A DNA stretch of 64,000 nt from an uncultured Erythrobacter sp. (GTDB taxonomy: Bacteria > Pseudomonadota > Alphaproteobacteria > Sphingomonadales > Sphingomonadaceae), in the NCBI GenBank assembly GCA_947499505.1, contig CANMOQ010000002.1, positions 744,001 through 808,000 of the forward strand, written 5' to 3'. The notes beneath the pieces are model-generated. The model had not been told where the DNA came from. It saw only the letters and a list, made by a program, of their open reading frames with translations, and made no database searches. The position numbers were made by a program, and so were the translations under genes. Positions 37,776 through 45,228 of this stretch are shown here, one piece after another. Every line of letters starts with the position of its first letter. Within the stretch, counting starts at the first letter, position 1.

Positions 37776-38729
37776 ATGAAGCACGGGGAAGATTCGGAGT
37801 CGGAGGAAGACCCGGTGCAGCCTATCGGGCACTTGGATCTAAATCTGCTCGCAACTTTCGACGCGGTCATGGTGGAGCGAAATTTGCGACGTGCTGCCGA
37901 ACGGCTCGGCCGCTCGCAGCCCGCCGTCAGTCAGGCAGTAGCTCGACTGCGCGACCTTATCGGAGACCAACTCTTCGACAAGGTTCCGACCGGCGTTGCA
38001 CCGACGCCACGCGCCGAGAGTCTATGGCAGGAGATTCGCGAGCCCTTGCTCACAATCGCGCGGGCTGTCGACCACCGTGATTTCGATCCTATGACCGCGC
38101 GCGGCGAGTTTGTCTTGGGACTGGCCGACGATGTTCATGAGCTGTGTTTCCCGGAAATTGCTGCGTCAATTATGTCAGCCGCACCTTCGCTTCAGCTTCA
38201 GGTGGTCCAGACCGACCACATCGTCGTTTGGGATCAAATATCGACCGGGCTGGTCGATCTCGCCGTTAGTGTCGCCCCGCCGAGCCCTCGAAGCGCCAGC
38301 TCGCAAATTCTAGGCGAACAACGCTTTGTCCTCTTGCATCGGTCAGACCAGGAATGCCCCATCACACTCGACCAGTATCTAGGCCGATCGCATGTAACTG
38401 TGGGATTTGCCGACAAGACACCGGGCTACATTGACACGCGGCTTTCGGCTATGGGCCATGCCCGGCGCATTGCTGCGGTGACGCCGCGCTTTGCCTCGAT
38501 CCCCGATCTTGTTCGGCGCACGGGGGCGATCGCAACGATGCCCGAACCTATTGCGTGGGCTTACGCGAAGGATCGTGCGCTGGCCGTGGCCGCGCTGCCC
38601 TTCCGTGTCGATCCCGTACCTGTCCGCATGGGCTGGCATCAGCGCAGGCTTGCAGATCCGTTGAATGTCTGGGCGCGAGCACATGTTGCAGGAGTAGTTT
38701 TTCGATTACTCTCCACAGTTCAAAGATGA
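37776..38729 (+). CDS. LysR family transcriptional regulator
   Basis: 317 residues. The N-terminal helix-turn-helix LDLNLLATFDAVMVERNLRRAAERLGRSQPAVSQAVARLRDLIGDQLF is classic. The rest is the periplasmic-binding-protein-like effector domain, closest in style to NodD/PcpR/DntR regulators that sense aromatic compounds; that specificity is an inference. It reads away from the SnoaL-like gene with a palindromic site between them, the usual arrangement for a LysR regulator and its target. Confidence 0.93.
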   Translation: MKHGEDSESEEDPVQPIGHLDLNLLATFDAVMVERNLRRAAERLGRSQPAVSQAVARLRDLIGDQLFDKVPTGVAPTPRAESLWQEIREPLLTIARAVDHRDFDPMTARGEFVLGLADDVHELCFPEIAASIMSAAPSLQLQVVQTDHIVVWDQISTGLVDLAVSVAPPSPRSASSQILGEQRFVLLHRSDQECPITLDQYLGRSHVTVGFADKTPGYIDTRLSAMGHARRIAAVTPRFASIPDLVRRTGAIATMPEPIAWAYAKDRALAVAALPFRVDPVPVRMGWHQRRLADPLNVWARAHVAGVVFRLLSTVQR

Positions 38730-38783
38730 GAGCGGGTGTTCCGCGCCCGACCCCCATGCTTTCGAAGCGCGTCGGTCAGAATT

Positions 38784-38811
38784 TGGGCCGGTGCTGACCG
38801 TCCGCTTTGGA
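38784..38811 (+). repeat. Dispersed TGGGCCGG element, copy 3
   Basis: TGGGCCGGTGCTGACCGTCC then GCTTTGGA. Falls between the convergent LysR and formylglycine-enzyme genes. The remainder of 38730-38987 holds no gene I can support. Confidence 0.65.
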
Positions 38812-38987
38812 CTCGGAAACGTTGAAATCAGACGCGAGACAAGTTTGCCTAGCCGGACTTTTATCGTAAGCTCGGTCGCTCGAAAACACCCAGTAAAATT
38901 CCCGCTGCTTTCTCGCGGCGTCCTCTCACAGGGCCAGCTGCAATGATTTCCACGTCGATCGTCAAAGGATAACGCGCGTTATAAGGC

Positions 38988-39911
38988 TCACTTGGACTTT
39001 GCCATAGGGACATGTTTGTCTCGCACGGTGCGAAAACCGACGTGGCTCGCTGAAAAATCCTTGTCCATTGCTTGCCAAGCGGCAGGTCGGAAGCGGCGGC
39101 AGTAGCTGTCGGAACACAGGTAAGAGCCACCCTTGATTACCGCTTGTTCCGGCCCAACGGGCGAGGTCGTCCATTCCCAGACATTGCCGATCAGGTCGTG
39201 AACGCCAGTTCTGTCCGCCGGAAAGCAGCCGACAGGGGCTGGTCCGGCAAAGCCATCGCGAGCTTCATCAACAACAGGGAAAACACCTTGCCAGGTGTTC
39301 GAGCGTGGCTCACCTTCGGGGCCGTAAGCCCCCGACTGGGCGTCGCGAGGATCTGGCAGGCCTCTTGCGGCTGCATATTCCCACTCCTCGGCCGTCGGAA
39401 GCCTAGCACCTGCCCATTCCGCGTAAGCCATGGCGTCGCGAAGCGACACATGGACGACCGGGAAGTTCTCTAAGCCAGCCAGCGAGCTTCCTGGACCGTC
39501 AGGTTCACGCCAGGTTGCCCCGGCGACCAGTTGCCAGGGTGAAGATGAGTTGTCGCCGTTAAAGACGGCTGAGCCCGCACCCTTGTCGCCAAGCTTTGCG
39601 GAGCGCTCAGCGTCGGTGACAAAGCCGGTTTGTGAAACGAAGCGTTCGAACTCCGCATTGGTCACTTCGTGAGCGAGGAGCGCAAACTCATCGATGTGCA
39701 GGGTGACCGGGGGCCCTTCATTGGCATAGAGCGCGCCATCACCAAAAGTGAAACTACCCGAAGGAAGGGCGACATAGGTTCCAAGCGCCACTCCATCTGA
39801 AAAACACTCTGCAGATGCTTGGGGCACTGGGTCAGGCGAACTACAACTCACGGAGGCAGACGCCGCAGCGAGCAAGACAGTGCTAGTTCGGAAAATAGAT
39901 ATACTCGTCAT
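38988..39911 (-). CDS. Formylglycine-generating enzyme family protein with export signal
   Basis: 307 residues from ATG 39911, which lies inside the 3' end of the sulfatase gene (29-base overlap); upstream codons are the sulfatase in another frame. FGE-type enzymes oxidise the active-site Cys of sulfatases to formylglycine. The C-terminal IKGGSYLCSDSYCRRFRPAAW carries both redox cysteines (266 and 271), and NVWEWTTS and GFRTV are typical. Unusually, it begins with MTSISIFRTSTVLLAAASAS and a cysteine at 23, suggesting secretion or a weak lipobox. The overlap implies coupled synthesis with the sulfatase. Confidence 0.92.
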   Translation of the reverse strand: MTSISIFRTSTVLLAAASASVSCSSPDPVPQASAECFSDGVALGTYVALPSGSFTFGDGALYANEGPPVTLHIDEFALLAHEVTNAEFERFVSQTGFVTDAERSAKLGDKGAGSAVFNGDNSSSPWQLVAGATWREPDGPGSSLAGLENFPVVHVSLRDAMAYAEWAGARLPTAEEWEYAAARGLPDPRDAQSGAYGPEGEPRSNTWQGVFPVVDEARDGFAGPAPVGCFPADRTGVHDLIGNVWEWTTSPVGPEQAVIKGGSYLCSDSYCRRFRPAAWQAMDKDFSASHVGFRTVRDKHVPMAKSK

Positions 39912-41538
39912 CCGCGGCGATTTCCTCAACTTGTGTCTTGTCGACGGGGAGTGGGATTTCGAGATAGTGTGGATAGAGGGGCTCTCGACCGCCAGCAGCG
40001 TGCTCGTCGAGCAGAGCTTGCAATTCTGCAACCTTATCCGGTCGTGCAGCGCTTAGATTGGTCTGTTCGGTGGGATCGGAAGCGAGGTCGAACAGCCAAG
40101 TCTTGTCCGGACGATCGCTGACTTGCAGCTTCCAATCGCCATGGCGCACAACCCGGTAATAGGCTGTCTGCCAGAACATGGTTTCGTGCGGGCGCTCACG
40201 ATTAGCGTTGCCCATCGCGAAGGGGATCAAATCTACGCCGTCGATTTCGACATCCTGAGGCAGGTTAGCTCCGGCTGCAGACGCAAGCGTGGGCATAATG
40301 TCGATATGACCTGCCGGCCCATTTATCGTGGTTCCGGGATCGATCTGGCTAGGCCATTTCATGAAGAGCGGGACCCTTACGCCCCCTTCGAAAAAGGTTG
40401 CTTTCCAACCTCGATAGGGAGCGTTCAGATCCTCCAGTCCGACATAGGCTGCACCGCCATTGTCACTCGAGAAAACGATGAGTGTATTCTCGGTCAATCC
40501 TTCGCGCTCCAATGCCTCCACGATCCTCCCAACGCTGCGATCAACTGCATGGATCATGGCAGCATAAACGCGCGTCCTGTGATCTTCTATATGTGCGAAG
40601 CGATTATAGTCTTCACGGGTGGCTTGGAGCGGTGTGTGGACACCCCAATGAGCGAGATATAGAAAGAAGGGACGGTTCTTGTTGGCTTCGATCACTCGGA
40701 TGGATTCGTCCGTCCAGTAGTCGGTCAAGTATCCACCCGGCTCGAAATACGGGCCGTCATTGAACTGCGTTGCAAATTGCAGCCTCGCCCAGAGGAAACG
40801 GTCAAGCGAGCTATGTTCGAGACGTTCGTTGACGACATCAGGGTGGTCGATCGGCAAGAACAGGCCGCTCGACATCAAAAGACTTTCGTCGAAGCCTTGA
40901 GCGTTGGCTCCGAATTCTTCCCCTTCGCCAAGGTGCCATTTCCCAATGTGCACCGTGTGGTATCCGGCGTCTTTTAAGACTTCGGCGACCGTGACCTCAG
41001 ACGATGGCAGGCCTTGTTCGCGGAAAGCAGGCGCGTTGTCGTATTCAGCATCATGGTAGATTGTTGGATGGAGTCGGTCTTCGGCATTGTCGAACATGGC
41101 AATAATACGAGGCGCGCCGGTCGGGATCGGGGTAAACTCGAAACCAGTTCGCGTGGGGTATCGCCCTGTAACTATCATGGCTCGCGACGGGGCGCAGGTT
41201 GAGCTGCCAGCGTATGCTTGCGAGAAGACGGCTCCAGATGCTGCGAGTGCATCAATGTTCGGCGTTTTCACGTTTCCACCCGCGGCTCCGCCACCAAAAG
41301 TGCTTATGTCGTTTATGCCGAGATCGTCCGCCAGAATGAAAATGATGTTGGGCGGACGATCGCCTCCAACAGACTCTTCGGGACCTTGTTGCCATTCCAC
41401 TGCCTTGTAGGGTGCGATATCCTCGATCTTCCCTGAGTTTGCGGCAATGTGGAGAACAATAGCTTCACGGTTGAACCAACCGATTGTCGCCAACACAAGC
41501 GCAAGAACCGGAACGCCTATCAGTATCTTTTTGAGCAT
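39883..41538 (-). CDS. Type I arylsulfatase, membrane-anchored or exported
   Basis: 551 residues. N-terminal hydrophobic segment KKILIGVPVLALVLATIGWF. Metal-binding IIFILADDLG starts the alkaline-phosphatase-superfamily fold. The signature STCAPSRAMIVTGRYPTRTG holds Cys 115 in a perfect C-x-P-S-R, to be matured to formylglycine. HIGKWHLGEG and VFSSDNGG complete the active site. Hydrolyses a sulfate ester outside the cytoplasm; substrate unknown. First gene of a two-gene operon with its maturase-like partner. A palindrome lies 46 bases upstream. Confidence 0.95.
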   Translation of the reverse strand: MLKKILIGVPVLALVLATIGWFNREAIVLHIAANSGKIEDIAPYKAVEWQQGPEESVGGDRPPNIIFILADDLGINDISTFGGGAAGGNVKTPNIDALAASGAVFSQAYAGSSTCAPSRAMIVTGRYPTRTGFEFTPIPTGAPRIIAMFDNAEDRLHPTIYHDAEYDNAPAFREQGLPSSEVTVAEVLKDAGYHTVHIGKWHLGEGEEFGANAQGFDESLLMSSGLFLPIDHPDVVNERLEHSSLDRFLWARLQFATQFNDGPYFEPGGYLTDYWTDESIRVIEANKNRPFFLYLAHWGVHTPLQATREDYNRFAHIEDHRTRVYAAMIHAVDRSVGRIVEALEREGLTENTLIVFSSDNGGAAYVGLEDLNAPYRGWKATFFEGGVRVPLFMKWPSQIDPGTTINGPAGHIDIMPTLASAAGANLPQDVEIDGVDLIPFAMGNANRERPHETMFWQTAYYRVVRHGDWKLQVSDRPDKTWLFDLASDPTEQTNLSAARPDKVAELQALLDEHAAGGREPLYPHYLEIPLPVDKTQVEEIAADDEYIYFPN

Positions 41539-41583
41539 GGAGGCCTCCCCGTTACCCGATTAGAAACAGCATCATCTACTATA

Positions 41584-41599
41584 TTCTCAAATATGAGAA
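41584..41599. promoter_or_regulatory. Palindrome upstream of the sulfatase-FGE operon
   Basis: TTCTCA (41584-41589) and TGAGAA (41594-41599) around AATA. The reverse complement TTCTCATATTTGAGAA shares CTCATATTTG with a site upstream of the GST-like gene at 59349. Built from the same TTCTCA half as the sites at 47827 and 49244 but in the opposite arrangement. Confidence 0.5.
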
Positions 41600-41830
41600 G
41601 AATGTCAATTTTGGCACTCGATCAATGTGCCTACCTCAATCGACAGACTTCAGAATGTGCCTGCCGGTGCTTTGAGGCACGACGAGAAATCCGGTGACTG
41701 AGATGATCTGCGAAGCGCCTAAGGCGTACGAATTTGCCTGGACGAGCGACCGGAACTGACCGTCAATCTCGTACTTAAACTGGCGACGCTTATGCGCGCT
41801 GATCAACCTAACGAATGAAAGGCACAAGGG

Positions 41831-42331
41831 ATGACGATGAGGAAAATGCGCCCGGGCGTTGCTGTACTGGCCCTGATGGGCGCTGTGAGTATCTCTGCTT
41901 GCGCCACCGCGCAGCCAGGCGGCCGTATGGGCAATTTCAGCCCGTTGATGATGTTCGATCTCGACAGGAATGGCGAAGTCGATGAAGCCGAGTTTCAAGC
42001 CGCAAAGGAGCGACGCTTCGCACAACGCGACGCGGATGGTGACGATTCCATAACGCGGGCCGAATTCGACGCGGCAAACGAGCGTATGCGCCAGCGTATG
42101 GCGCGTTTCGGACGAGGACGAAGCCCGGGCGGTGCGGGCTTTCCGGGTGGCCGAGATCCGTTTGAGCGGCTTGACGGAAATGCCGATGGCGTGGTCTCGA
42201 AAGCCGAATTTCTAGAAAATGACGGCCAATTTATCCTCCTTGCGGACAGCAATGAGGATGGCGTGACAACGCGGGCGGAAATGGATGAGCTGATGTCCCA
42301 GGTGCGCAATTATGCAGGTCAGCGCAACTGA
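41831..42331 (+). CDS. EF-hand calcium-binding lipoprotein
   Basis: 166 residues. Lipobox ISAC near residue 24. Four EF-hand loops can be read: DLDRNGEVDEAEF, DADGDDSITRAEF, DGNADGVVSKAEF and DSNEDGVTTRAEM. A Gly/Arg/Phe-rich linker separates the two pairs. Probably an envelope calcium sensor or buffer. Sulfatases of this class need calcium, and the gene sits between sulfatase and DUF1501 genes, but a link is only suggestive. Ends in a shared bidirectional terminator. Confidence 0.88.
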   Translation: MTMRKMRPGVAVLALMGAVSISACATAQPGGRMGNFSPLMMFDLDRNGEVDEAEFQAAKERRFAQRDADGDDSITRAEFDAANERMRQRMARFGRGRSPGGAGFPGGRDPFERLDGNADGVVSKAEFLENDGQFILLADSNEDGVTTRAEMDELMSQVRNYAGQRN

Positions 42332-42347
42332 CCGGCCGCGATGAGCG

Positions 42348-42391
42348 AAAGAGGAGCCCGCTTGTCGCTCAGACCGGTGGGCTCCTCTTTT
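42348..42391. terminator. Bidirectional terminator between EF-hand and DUF1501 genes
   Basis: AAAGAGGAGCCC (42348-42359) pairs perfectly with GGGCTCCTCTTT (42379-42390), followed by T. The A run on the left gives a T run on the other strand, so it serves both convergent genes. Confidence 0.92.
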
Positions 42392-42406
42392 ATACGGCAA
42401 GTCCAT

Positions 42407-43588
42407 TCAGCTGCGGATCAGCCCTTCGAGCGGGCGAACAGAAGAACTGTCGGTAAAGACCTGGCTCTCGATATGGCTGGTTGGAATGCCAAGGTGATCC
42501 CGCAACACACCTTTGAAGATCGCCCGCATGTCGAGGGTCGGCCTGAGATCACGCCCTTCGTAAAGATCCGCTGAGCGAAGGCCGGGCCAATCGGCATGCA
42601 TCTTCCCGCCGTCCACCGCCCCGCCCAGCACGAAAGCTGCGCCGGCCGTACCGTGATCGGTCCCGTTCGACCCGTTCATGGCAACGGTCCGCCCAAATTC
42701 AGTGACGAACACTATCGCGGTCTTACTCCAGACTTCATCGCCGATTTCCGCACGGAACGTTGCAAGTCCCTCGTTCAGCGCGGTCATTGCCTGCCACAGC
42801 GGCCCGTTAAAGGCCGACTGCCCGGCGTGGGTGTCCCAGCCCCCGGACTCGGTGAAGGCGATACGCGGTCCCTCCGGTTCGCGAAGGAAGCGCGCAGCTC
42901 CAGCCATGAGGGCCGCAAATCCGCTTGCATCGGACCCGTTCCCCATCCCCGTATTGGCTGCCTTCGCGCTCTCGAAATACTCATGGAGCTGTTCGTTGTC
43001 GCGGTAGAGAAAGCCAGCTCTTGCCACGAGATCGTCGCTCGGAGGCGGCAGGCTCGAGGGCGACCACGACGAAACCCTGGTCGGCCCCTGCATTATAACC
43101 GGTACGGAAGGTGTAATGGCCACACCCTTGTCGCCGGCGATCGGCAGGTCGACGATGGCGCGATTGAGCCATCCCGAAGCCAGGCCATAGGGCTCCGTCG
43201 AGCCGTTCTCGATCAGGTTCTGTGCGTCGAAATGCGAGCGCTCGCGATAAGAACTGGCGACGGCATGGACGACCGCCATTTCTTTGCGCCCCCATGCCGC
43301 GTGGAATTCAGGCAACCAGTGATGGAGCCCAAAAAAGCCGTCGAGCGGCAAGGCCCCGTTTTCCTGGCCGACGGGCGCGAGGGCGATGCCTTCGCGCGCG
43401 GTCTCGAAGTTCGGATCGCCGAGAGCTGGAACTGCAGCGAGGCCATCCATCGCTCCACGCAGGAACACGACGACGAGACGGTTGTCCGTATTCCCGCCAC
43501 CCTGAGCAAAAGCCAAACGGGCGGGCGCGGCCGCGACTAGCGATCCTGCACCGATCATCCCGAGCGTCTGTCTGCGATTGAAATTCAT
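42407..43588 (-). CDS. DUF1501 family protein with Tat signal
   Basis: 393 residues. Twin-arginine signal NRRQTLGMIGAGSLVAAAPARLAFAQ. DUF1501 proteins belong to the alkaline phosphatase/sulfatase superfamily; here VVVFLRGAMDGLAAVPALGD, ESGGWDTHAGQ and FVTEFGRTVAMNGSNGTDHGTAG mark the domain and its probable metal-binding His/Asp residues. No reaction is established. The 15-base gap after the DUF1800 gene and the frequent pairing of the two families indicate a joint role in the periplasm. Confidence 0.92.
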   Translation of the reverse strand: MNFNRRQTLGMIGAGSLVAAAPARLAFAQGGGNTDNRLVVVFLRGAMDGLAAVPALGDPNFETAREGIALAPVGQENGALPLDGFFGLHHWLPEFHAAWGRKEMAVVHAVASSYRERSHFDAQNLIENGSTEPYGLASGWLNRAIVDLPIAGDKGVAITPSVPVIMQGPTRVSSWSPSSLPPPSDDLVARAGFLYRDNEQLHEYFESAKAANTGMGNGSDASGFAALMAGAARFLREPEGPRIAFTESGGWDTHAGQSAFNGPLWQAMTALNEGLATFRAEIGDEVWSKTAIVFVTEFGRTVAMNGSNGTDHGTAGAAFVLGGAVDGGKMHADWPGLRSADLYEGRDLRPTLDMRAIFKGVLRDHLGIPTSHIESQVFTDSSSVRPLEGLIRS

Positions 43589-43603
43589 GTCGGTTCTCCC
43601 GGA

Positions 43604-45094
43604 TTAGCGGCGCAGGAATTCAGGGCTGACGAGCAACAGAGCGAAGCCCTGTGCGGGGCTGGCCGACCCTTCGAGCACGCGTTTCGTTGGTTCTGAAAGC
43701 ACGGGACCGAGCACAAGTTCGCCAAGCCGCGTGGGCGCCAGCTCGGTCTGAGCGGTTTCGATACTTGCGTCATTGGCCCATTCGAGGCGCTTCCAGATTG
43801 GGTCCGGCCCGATCCATTCGGCGGCGACATCGTGCCAGCCATCGGGTCCAGGTTGCATATAGGTCGGCTGTCCCATCTGCGAGAGGACCTGTTCCAGTTC
43901 CTCCCCGCTGATGTCGGGTCCACCGAGTGCTCGCACGCCTGAAATCAGATACTCCTCGGGCTGCTTGACCTTCGCCAGAGGCTCTTCCCACGCTTCGGGC
44001 GAGCGCACCAGCGCGGTGGCTGTCGCCTTGAGATCGCCATCGCTAGCCAGAAACGCATCAGCGACGCGTTTTACCGCAGCAGGTGGAGGATCATCGCCAA
44101 TGAAATAGCGAACGAGCTTGGTGGCGATAAACTCGGCGGTCTTGGGATGTCTCGAGAGATCGAGCAGAACGGCCTCGCCTTGTTCCACACCGTCTTGAGC
44201 GTAGACTTTGCCCATCACCGTCTGCGGACCGGGTTCATGCGCGTTCGGATTGAATTCGAACAATTCTGCTGCGCTCTGACCGCGCAGCCCACGGTTCGCA
44301 AAAACGGACCGTCCGCGTTTGACCATCCAGCCAGTTATGACCTTGGCAAAGTTGCGCACATCGGTCTGCGAATAGCCACCGTTCACGCCAACCGTATGAA
44401 GTTCGAGGATCTCGCGCGCGAGATTTTCATTGAGCCCTTCCATCCGCCCAATCACAGGCAATGTGGGCGCCTCCGAGGGATTCTTCCCCCAGCGCGAATT
44501 GGGCCCGACCGAATAGGAATTGTCGAGATAGTGAAGCATTGCCGGATGCTTCGAGGATGCCATCAACATATCGAGGAAGCGTCCCGTCACATGCGAGCGA
44601 GCGACATCGCGTTCGTACGACGGCGGCATAGGAAAGGCCGAAATCTTCTTTGAGGACACGACGAAATGGTTCGACCAGAAATGGACCAAACGTTCGCGAA
44701 ATGGCGTCTCACTCTGAACGGCGGCATCGAAACGGGCTCTCACCGCAGTTCGGTAGCGGTCCTTGAAAGTAGCATATACCGACTCTTCGGCTCCCAACTG
44801 CGCGCCATTTTTATCCTTGAGCACAGCCGGGACTTGCCGACGTAAGCGGTTGAGCACGAATGGGGGAACGTTGCGGTCAGCACTCTGTGCAGCATACTGG
44901 ATCGCCCAGCGACCAAAGGCCTGAAAATCGTCCGCCGTGGAGGGTAGCGCCGCAATTGGAGCGGGGTCGGCTTGCGCACCGTCAAGCTGAGCAAGCAACC
45001 AGCCCTGCGGATCGGACTTTATCGATGCAAGGTCGCCCGGCTTTGCGCCAAGACCGAAACGGTTGGCGGCGATAGCAGCCGTCATCATGGACAT
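43604..45094 (-). CDS. DUF1800 family protein
   Basis: 496 residues from ATG 45094, which has AGGAG seven bases upstream; the frame is open to 45163 but that part has no ribosome site. Family features are AIAANRFGLGAKPGDL at the start, RLVHFWSNHFVVS, LNENLAREILELHTVGVNGGYSQTDV and VYAQDGVEQGEAVLLDLSRHP. No signal peptide is obvious. DUF1800 genes are generally followed by DUF1501 as here; the biochemical role is unknown. It lies between the TonB receptor terminator and DUF1501. Confidence 0.92.
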   Translation of the reverse strand: MSMMTAAIAANRFGLGAKPGDLASIKSDPQGWLLAQLDGAQADPAPIAALPSTADDFQAFGRWAIQYAAQSADRNVPPFVLNRLRRQVPAVLKDKNGAQLGAEESVYATFKDRYRTAVRARFDAAVQSETPFRERLVHFWSNHFVVSSKKISAFPMPPSYERDVARSHVTGRFLDMLMASSKHPAMLHYLDNSYSVGPNSRWGKNPSEAPTLPVIGRMEGLNENLAREILELHTVGVNGGYSQTDVRNFAKVITGWMVKRGRSVFANRGLRGQSAAELFEFNPNAHEPGPQTVMGKVYAQDGVEQGEAVLLDLSRHPKTAEFIATKLVRYFIGDDPPPAAVKRVADAFLASDGDLKATATALVRSPEAWEEPLAKVKQPEEYLISGVRALGGPDISGEELEQVLSQMGQPTYMQPGPDGWHDVAAEWIGPDPIWKRLEWANDASIETAQTELAPTRLGELVLGPVLSEPTKRVLEGSASPAQGFALLLVSPEFLRR

Positions 45095-45162
45095 CGCAAC
45101 TCTCCTGAATTCACCGTAATGGCTTTCCCAAGCATACGAACGGCGCGCGCGAACCCGTCGCA

Positions 45163-45203
45163 AAAAAGAGCGCGCCCGGCGGGGAGAGAAAGCCGCCGGG
45201 CGC
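45163..45203 (-). terminator. Terminator after the TonB-dependent receptor gene
   Basis: GCGCCCGGCGG (45172-45182) and CCGCCGGGCGC (45193-45203) form a perfect 11-bp stem. On the minus strand it is followed by CTCTTTTTT, so it acts on the receptor transcript, which ends at 45229. Confidence 0.9.
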
Positions 45204-45228
45204 TAACAGTGGAGTGAAACCGTGAAAT

